The position numbers were made by a program, and so were the translations under genes. The notes below the pieces were generated by a model, which made no database searches, was not told where the DNA came from, and saw only the letters and a list, made by a program, of their open reading frames with translations. This document shows positions 58,891-64,000 of a stretch of DNA of 64,000 nucleotides, one piece after another (positions within the stretch are counted from its first letter, which is position 1; each line of letters starts with the position of its first letter). Origin of the DNA: Methylosinus sp. Ce-a6 (GTDB lineage: Bacteria > Pseudomonadota > Alphaproteobacteria > Rhizobiales > Beijerinckiaceae); the NCBI RefSeq assembly GCF_009811655.1, contig NZ_BGJX01000018.1, positions 1-64,000 on the forward strand, given 5' to 3'.

Positions 58891-60216
58891 TCAGCCGGCG
58901 ATCGCGTCGAAGACGAGCTTGCCGTTCAGCGCGACGATCGCCGCGGCGATGACGGCGGCGACGGCCGTGGCGCCGCGCGGGGCCACGAGCTCGCCCATCA
59001 GCCCGCGCGAGGCGGTGAACCAGACCAGCGGTACGACGGCGAAGGGCAGAGTGAAGCTCAGCACCACCTGGCTCAGCACCAGCAGCCGGCCGCTCCCCTC
59101 CTCCCCCGAGACGAGGGTGACGGCGACGGCGGGGATGATGGCGATGAGCCGCGTCACCAGGCGCCGCAGCGCCGGCTTCATGCGCAGCTCGACGAAGCCC
59201 TCCATCACGATCTGCCCGGCGAGGGTCGCCGTCACGGTGGAGTTGAGCCCGCAGGCGATGAGCGCGATGGCGAACAGCTTGGCGGCGATCGGCGCGCCGA
59301 GGAGGGGCGCGATCAGCGTATAGGCCTCGCCGAGCTCGGCGACCTCCGTATGGCCGGAGGCGTGGAAGACCGCCGCCGCCAGCACCAATATCGAGCCGTT
59401 GATGACGAGCGCGAAGAGCAGCGCGAGCGAGCTGTCGAAAATGGCGAAGTCGATCGCCTCGCGACGCTCCGCCGAAGAGGCGCCGACGTCGCGCGTCTGC
59501 ACGATATAGGAGTGCAGGAAGAGATTGTGCGGCATCACCGTCGCGCCGAGAATGCCGAGGCCGATATAGAGCATCTCGGAATTCTCGAGAAGCGCGCGGC
59601 TCGGGACGAGGCCGGCGGCGACCGCGTGGAGATCCGGCTGCGCCAGCAGCAGCTGGCCGCCGAAGGCCAGAGCGATGATCCCGAGCATGGCGACGACGAA
59701 GAGCTCGATCTTGCGAAAGCCCAAGCGCTCGAAGGCGAGCACGAGGAAAGTGTCGAGCAGGGTGACGACGACGCCGATGGCGAGCGGCAGGCCGAAGAGC
59801 AATTGCAGGCCGATCGCCGTGCCGATCACCTCGGCGAGATCGGTCGCCAATATCCCCGCTTCGGCCAGCAGCCAGAGAGCGACGGAGGCCGTGCGGGGAA
59901 AATGGCGGCGGCAGGCGCTCGCGAGATCGAGGCCGGTCGCGAGGCCGAGCCGCGCCGTCAGCGACTGCAGCACGATCGCCATGAGGCTGGACAGAACGGC
60001 GACGAAGAGCAGCGCCGTTCCGAATTTGGAGCCGCCGGCGAGCGCCGTGGCCCAATTGCCGGGATCCATATAGCCGGTCGCGACCAGATAGCCGGGACCG
60101 AGAAAGATGAACAAGCGGCGAAAGCCGACGGTCTCGCGCGGGACCCGCACCGAAGCGCGCATGTCGCCGCGAGCCGAAACGAGCATGGCGGAAGTCTCGG
60201 GCGAGACGGCGTGCAT
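58891..60216 (-). CDS. mntH: NRAMP-family Mn2+/Fe2+:H+ symporter
   Basis: A 441-residue metal importer with 11 membrane helices. The metal site is in TM1 (YMDPGNWATALAGGS, the DPGN motif) and TM6 (MPHNLFLHSYIVQTR, the MPH motif). The start at 60216 is supported by GGAGAG 7 bases upstream; longer frames begin in Arg-rich sequence. It is transcribed towards cobO. Regulation by a Mur or MntR repressor would be expected, but I cannot identify the operator with confidence. Confidence 0.93.
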   Translation of the reverse strand: MHAVSPETSAMLVSARGDMRASVRVPRETVGFRRLFIFLGPGYLVATGYMDPGNWATALAGGSKFGTALLFVAVLSSLMAIVLQSLTARLGLATGLDLASACRRHFPRTASVALWLLAEAGILATDLAEVIGTAIGLQLLFGLPLAIGVVVTLLDTFLVLAFERLGFRKIELFVVAMLGIIALAFGGQLLLAQPDLHAVAAGLVPSRALLENSEMLYIGLGILGATVMPHNLFLHSYIVQTRDVGASSAERREAIDFAIFDSSLALLFALVINGSILVLAAAVFHASGHTEVAELGEAYTLIAPLLGAPIAAKLFAIALIACGLNSTVTATLAGQIVMEGFVELRMKPALRRLVTRLIAIIPAVAVTLVSGEEGSGRLLVLSQVVLSFTLPFAVVPLVWFTASRGLMGELVAPRGATAVAAVIAAAIVALNGKLVFDAIAG

Positions 60217-60706
60217 TCGCGGCTCTCCGCTGCGGCCGCCCATGTCCGAGGCGGACCTCCACGGCGACATAGTAGGCCGCTCCCGTCGTGCGCGCCAGCG
60301 GGCCTGCGGACGCCTATCTTTTCGGCGGCTCGCCCGCGCCTCTTTCCGCCATGCGCTGGACTGGGTCGTTTCTATGTCGCAATGCGTAGTCGGATGCGTC
60401 GCGCAGGCGCCGAACATGCGACGAAACGCTAAAATTTGTGACCTTGTTGCAACAGTCGGCGAGATAGTTTTCCGCGAGCCGCGCAAAGCGCCACATGCCC
60501 CTTTTCAGCCATAAACGCTGCGCTAATCTCGCCCCGTCACAAGGTCATCGGAGACATGGGAGACGACTTCCGCGCCAGCTCGTCGCGGGGGAGCGCCTTT
60601 CTCGTTTCCAAACGCCTGTCGTCGATTTTCGGCGGTGACGCATGGCGGAGTAGGTGCTCGGCGTTTTTTATGAAGCGCCAGCGGCGTTGAGAAAGTCAGA
60701 TCCTAG
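60217..60706. other. Divergent intergenic region between mntH and exoR
   Basis: 490 bases with no supported gene. The stretch 60420-60470 is less GC-rich (CTAAAATTTGTGACCTTGTT) and could hold promoter or repressor sites for mntH. Nothing else is recognised. Confidence 0.5.
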
Positions 60707-61588
60707 ATGATCGTGTTTCTCCAGCGGATTGCGTCTACGGTCGGGCCGCGCGGGCGTCGTGGGACGCTGCTTCTCGCGCTCGGCTGCGCGACCGTCGGAT
60801 TTCTTCGCGCGGAACGCGCCGCCGCCTTCGACGCTGCAGAGCCGCGCTCCATCGCCGCCGCCACTCAGCCTCTGACGATCTTCAAGGATCCGCAGGCCGC
60901 CCTGCGCGCCGGCCTCGAGAGCTATCACGCCGGCAACGCCAAAAAGTCGGTGGAGGCGCTGCGCTACGCCGCCGACGGCGGCGAATCGCTCGCGCAGTGG
61001 AAACTCGGCCGCATGTATGCGGATGGCGACGGCGTCGCCCGCGACGACGCCAAGGCCTATTCCTATTTCGCCAAGCTCGTCGAGCATTTCGCCGACGACG
61101 AGCCGAGCCCGCGCGAGCGGCTGATGGCGGCCGGCGCCTTTGTGGCTGTCGGCGTCTATTATCTCGAAGGGATCGCCGCGGCGAAGATCGCGCCGGACGC
61201 CGGCCGCGCCTTCGATCTCTTCCGCTACGCCGCGACCTATTTCGGCAACGCCGACGCGCAATATAATCTCGCGCGCATGTATCTCGACGGCAATGGCGTC
61301 TCCAAGGACGCGCGCCAGGCCGCCAATTGGCTCGATCTCGCCGCGCGCAAGGGACATGCCCCGTCGCAGGCTCTGCTCGGCCATCTCATGTTCAATGGCG
61401 AAGCCGGCGGTCCGCCCCAGCGGGCGCGCGGCCTCATGTATCTCACGCTGGCGCGCGAAGCCGCCGGCGACCGGCCGACCGATCAATGGATCGTCGAGCT
61501 GCATTCCCGCGCGCTGGCGCGGGCGGGCGAGGCGGACCGCAAAGCGGCCGTCGCAATGCTCGAATATTATCTGACGCGCCGGGACTGA
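60707..61588 (+). CDS. exoR: ExoR-like periplasmic Sel1-repeat regulator
   Basis: A 293-residue protein with an N-terminal signal sequence (hydrophobic LLLALGCATVGFL, cleavage likely after RAAA) and several Sel1/TPR-like repeats: ALRYAADGGESLAQWKLGRM, YADGDGVARDDAKAYSYFAK, YNLARMYLDGNGVSKDARQA and LLGHLMFNGEAGGPPQRARG. Length, repeat pattern and the insert EHFADDEPSPRERLMAAGAF match rhizobial ExoR, which binds and inhibits the ExoS sensor and so controls exopolysaccharide, motility and acid response. The exoS/chvI genes are not in this window. Confidence 0.88.
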   Translation: MIVFLQRIASTVGPRGRRGTLLLALGCATVGFLRAERAAAFDAAEPRSIAAATQPLTIFKDPQAALRAGLESYHAGNAKKSVEALRYAADGGESLAQWKLGRMYADGDGVARDDAKAYSYFAKLVEHFADDEPSPRERLMAAGAFVAVGVYYLEGIAAAKIAPDAGRAFDLFRYAATYFGNADAQYNLARMYLDGNGVSKDARQAANWLDLAARKGHAPSQALLGHLMFNGEAGGPPQRARGLMYLTLAREAAGDRPTDQWIVELHSRALARAGEADRKAAVAMLEYYLTRRD

Positions 61589-61612
61589 TCCCTTTCTCGC
61601 CGAGAAAGAGAC

Positions 61613-61649
61613 GCGATCCTGGAGCCGTCGGGCCCCGGGATCGCCTTTT
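61613..61649 (+). terminator. Probable intrinsic terminator of exoR
   Basis: GCGATCC (61613) pairs with GGATCGC (61638), with a GC-rich inner loop, followed by CTTTT. It starts about 25 bases after the exoR stop. Confidence 0.5.
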
Positions 61650-61809
61650 CGCGCCCGCGCCTTCGCTGCTCACTGAAATCTGGCTAATTTTGTCGCGCGC
61701 GCACATGCCGCATTGTGTCCGGAAACGAGTTGGTGTAGGCTGTCGCCGATGCGACGCATCAAGTGCAAAAAAAACAAAATAACGCACCAACATTCGGAGG
61801 ATCCGTCAC

Positions 61810-61992
61810 ATGTCACTCGGCACTCACAGCAGCGCGGATATCGGCAAGACCGTGCTTTGGATCGTCGGCATCACGGCGTTCGTTATCGTCATGCTGACGA
61901 AGGTTCCGGATTGGATTTCGCCGGCCGGCACCAACGGCACCGGCAACGGCCCGGATCCGGGAGTCGGCCGCACCGTGAAGATGATCCAGTAA
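61810..61992 (+). CDS. Small single-helix membrane protein
   Basis: A 60-residue protein with one membrane helix (VLWIVGITAFVIVMLTKVP) and a Gly/Asn/Pro-rich outer tail (GTNGTGNGPDPGVGR). A GGAGG ribosome binding site lies 8 bases before the ATG, and AT-richer DNA upstream (TTTGTCGC ... AAAACAAAATAACG) suggests its own promoter. No family is recognised. Confidence 0.6.
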   Translation: MSLGTHSSADIGKTVLWIVGITAFVIVMLTKVPDWISPAGTNGTGNGPDPGVGRTVKMIQ

Positions 61993-62064
61993 TTACGACG
62001 ATCTCGCCTTTGCGCTGCGGCTTCGCCGACCCTTCTCGTGAAGTTCGCGGCTTGGCGTTGATCG

Positions 62065-62138
62065 CCGACTTTTAAAAAAGTCGCTACTCGATCCGCCTCC
62101 TCCGCCTCGTTGTCGCGACAATGAGGCGGAGTGAGGAG
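62065..62138. terminator. Two adjacent palindromes downstream of serA
   Basis: GCCGACTTTTAAAAAAGTCGC (62065-62085) and the longer imperfect palindrome CCTCCGCCTCGTTGTCGCGA / CGACAATGAGGCGGAGTGAGG (62098-62138). They lie between convergent transcripts and could stop transcription in both directions. Confidence 0.45.
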
Positions 62139-62219
62139 GACGATAGCGCCGAGGGGCTGGGCTCCTCGTCCGAGGCTCGATGGCGCTCCTCGAAAAATGC
62201 GCGCCGCTTGATCTCCCCC

Positions 62220-63806
62220 TCAAAATTGCAGCGTCGTCGCGAAGCGCACGCCGGGAAGCGCGGCGATCGCGCGTATTGTTTCGCGCGGCGCCGGCTCGTC
62301 GATCGCGACAATGGCCACAGCGGAGCCGCCCGGTCTGTCGCGTCCGAGCGCGCAGGTCGCGATATTGACGCCCGCCGCGCCCAACAGGCCCGCGAAACGG
62401 CCGATGAATCCGGGCTTGTCGGCGTTGGACACGAAAATCATCCGCTCGGAGAATTCCGATTCGACGCGCACGCCGTCGGCGGCGACGATGCGCGGCCTGC
62501 CGTCATGGAACAGCGAGCCTTCGAGCGTCCTCTCCCCCTCGCGCGTCGCCACCGAAACGGCGATGAGCGAGTCATAGTCGCTCTCGCCGGAGCGCGTCGC
62601 TTCGTCGATCGTTATTCCGCGCTCCTTCGCAATGGCGAGCGCCGACACGAGATTGATTTCGGCCAGCGCCGGCCGCAGCAGTCCCGCCACGGCCGCCGCC
62701 GTCATCGCCGGAATATTGCGCTGCGCCGCCGCGCCTTCATAAGAGACGGCGATGCGCTCGATCGGCGCTTCCGTCGATTGGCCGAGGAAGGAGCCGAGCT
62801 TTTCGGAAAGATCGACGAAGGGCGCGAGGCGCGGCGCTTCTTCCGCGCCGATCGAGGGGAAATTCACCGCATTGACGATCGCGCCGCGCGTCAAGAAATC
62901 CGACATTTGCTCGGCGATCTGCAATGCGACCTTCTCCTGCGCTTCCACCGTCGAGGCGCCGAGATGCGGCGTGCAGACGACGTTCTCCCGCGAAAACAGC
63001 GGATTTTCGCGCGCCGGCTCGGTCTCGAACACATCGAGCGCCGCGCCGGCGACATGGCCTTCGTCGAGCGCGGCGACGAGCGCGGCCTCATCGACGAGCC
63101 CGCCGCGCGCGCAATTGACGATGCGTACGCCGCGCTTGGTCCTCTTCAGCGATCGCGCGTCGACGAGGCCGCGCGTCTTGGTGGTGAGAGGCGTATGCAG
63201 AGTGATGAAGTCGGCATGCGCGAGCAGCGCGTCGAGATCGACCTGCTCGACGCCGAGCTTCAGCGCGCGCTCCTCGGTGAGGAAGGGATCATAGGCGATG
63301 ACGCGCATGGAAAAGCCGAGCGCGCGGGTCGCGACATTGGCGCCGACATTGCCGCAGCCGATGAGGCCGAGCGTCTTGCCGGCGAGCTCGACGCCCATGA
63401 AGCGGTTCTTTTCCCATTTGCCGGCGCGCGTGGAGGCGTCGGCGGCGGGAATTTGGCGGGCGAGCGCCAGCATCAGCGCCATCGTATGTTCGGCGGTGGT
63501 GATGGAATTGCCGAAGGGCGTGTTCATCACGATCACGCCGCGCGCCGTCGCCGCGGCGACATCGACATTGTCGACGCCGACCCCCGCGCGGCCGACGACC
63601 CTCAGCCGTTCCGCTCGCGTGAGGAGCGCCTGGTCCACGCGCGTCGTCGAGCGAATGGCGAGACCGTCATAGGCGAAGATGGCGTCGGCGAGAGCGTGGC
63701 GGTCCTTGCCGAGCTCGGGCCGGTAATCCGCCTCGAGCCCGCGCGAGCGAAAGAGCTCGAGCGCCGTGGGCGCGAGCGCGTCGGAAACGAGCACGCGTTT
63801 TTGCAT
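62220..63806 (-). CDS. serA: D-3-phosphoglycerate dehydrogenase
   Basis: A 528-residue enzyme for the first step of serine synthesis from 3-phosphoglycerate. Domains in order: N-terminal substrate domain (VLVSDALAPTALELFRSRGL), NAD domain (TLGLIGCGNVGANVATRALG), catalytic residues in VNCARGGLVDEAALVAALDE (Arg) and the GASTVEAQEKVALQIAEQM region (His), the regulatory insert, and a C-terminal ACT domain (IFVSNADKPGFIGRFAGLLG). In serine-cycle methylotrophs serine metabolism is prominent, but this gene is ubiquitous. Confidence 0.95.
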   Translation of the reverse strand: MQKRVLVSDALAPTALELFRSRGLEADYRPELGKDRHALADAIFAYDGLAIRSTTRVDQALLTRAERLRVVGRAGVGVDNVDVAAATARGVIVMNTPFGNSITTAEHTMALMLALARQIPAADASTRAGKWEKNRFMGVELAGKTLGLIGCGNVGANVATRALGFSMRVIAYDPFLTEERALKLGVEQVDLDALLAHADFITLHTPLTTKTRGLVDARSLKRTKRGVRIVNCARGGLVDEAALVAALDEGHVAGAALDVFETEPARENPLFSRENVVCTPHLGASTVEAQEKVALQIAEQMSDFLTRGAIVNAVNFPSIGAEEAPRLAPFVDLSEKLGSFLGQSTEAPIERIAVSYEGAAAQRNIPAMTAAAVAGLLRPALAEINLVSALAIAKERGITIDEATRSGESDYDSLIAVSVATREGERTLEGSLFHDGRPRIVAADGVRVESEFSERMIFVSNADKPGFIGRFAGLLGAAGVNIATCALGRDRPGGSAVAIVAIDEPAPRETIRAIAALPGVRFATTLQF

Positions 63807-63907
63807 GGAGAGCCTCCCTCGGCGGCGCCGAGCGAATTCGCCCCCATCGGCGCCGCGCTCGCGCGGCGTCCGTCCCTTCCTCTAGATCGTGACGAGCGGC
63901 GTCTCTC

Positions 63908-64000
63908 TCAAGCCGCCTTGGCCGATTGCGCGACCGCCTCGGCATAGGCCCAGTCGATCCATTGCGTCAGCGCCGCGACGTCGCTCGTCTCCACCGTCGC
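63908..64000 (-). CDS. serC: Phosphoserine aminotransferase, C-terminal end (partial)
   Basis: The last 30 codons of a gene entering from the right edge: ATVETSDVAALTQWIDWAYA then EAVAQSAKAA and TGA. This matches the C-terminus of alphaproteobacterial SerC, usually encoded just upstream of serA, as here. About 100 bp separate it from the serA start. SerC converts phosphohydroxypyruvate to phosphoserine. Confidence 0.75.
   Translation of the reverse strand, partial: ATVETSDVAALTQWIDWAYAEAVAQSAKAA

Noticed and set aside
60420-60500. Manganese riboswitch or MntR operator upstream of mntH
   Set aside because: An AT-richer patch is visible, but I could not identify conserved riboswitch cores or a convincing dyad.
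62121-63947. 608-codon plus-strand frame opposite serA
   Set aside because: serA is clear on the minus strand and the plus frame has no recognisable domain.

Overview
The window is a GC-rich alphaproteobacterial chromosome segment, most likely from the Hyphomicrobiales (Rhizobiales). Support comes from the aerobic (late cobalt insertion) cobalamin genes, an ExoR homologue, a gene-transfer-agent cluster in the Rhodobacter capsulatus order, and dispersed palindromic repeats of the kind seen in rhizobia and their relatives. Gene style and repeats would suit a Methylosinus/Methylocystis-type methanotroph, but nothing here proves that.

Layout. 1-7.7 kb: a broken di-haem peroxidase, a cupredoxin, a prenyl synthase, an Old Yellow Enzyme, a His/Met-rich secreted protein, a DUF1214/DUF1254 pair, a class A penicillin-binding protein and a YcgN-type protein. 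7.7-8.8 kb: a small accessory patch with a ParD-like antitoxin, a frameshifted ParE and two tiny unknown genes. 8.86-27.3 kb: a complete RcGTA-like head-tail cluster (g1 to g15 order) with fibre-like and lysis-like genes appended and no integrase, repressor or replication gene. 27.4-44.3 kb: housekeeping genes, including a two-component system, tRNA-Leu, gpt, map, radC, an MFS transporter, rlmE, a BacA-like ABC transporter, accA and an L,D-transpeptidase, plus a DUF2335 islet. 44.45-44.58 kb: a candidate small RNA. 44.56-57.5 kb: a 12-gene cobalt uptake and cobalamin operon on the minus strand, headed by a B12 riboswitch. 57.6-64 kb: a broken MntA/HepT pair, cobO, mntH, exoR, serA and the end of serC.

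The most striking element is the GTA portal gene at 10839-12581. After a normal HK97-type portal body it runs through a linker into about 190 residues that look like the RNase A-type toxin domain of contact-dependent inhibition (CdiA-CT) proteins. A small acidic helical gene resembling a CdiI-type immunity protein follows 9 bp later, and then a degenerate fragment of a second portal gene. This looks like a polymorphic toxin-immunity cassette carried on a structural protein of a gene transfer agent. If the portal C-terminus faces the capsid interior, as in related phages, the toxin could travel with the packaged DNA, and the immunity gene would protect producing kin. That is a hypothesis.

A second theme is palindromic repeat elements lying in frame inside coding sequences. 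cobE, cobN and cobG, all in one operon, carry inserts that still read through. Two toxin-antitoxin pairs (parDE, mntA-hepT) each keep the antitoxin while the toxin gene is damaged.
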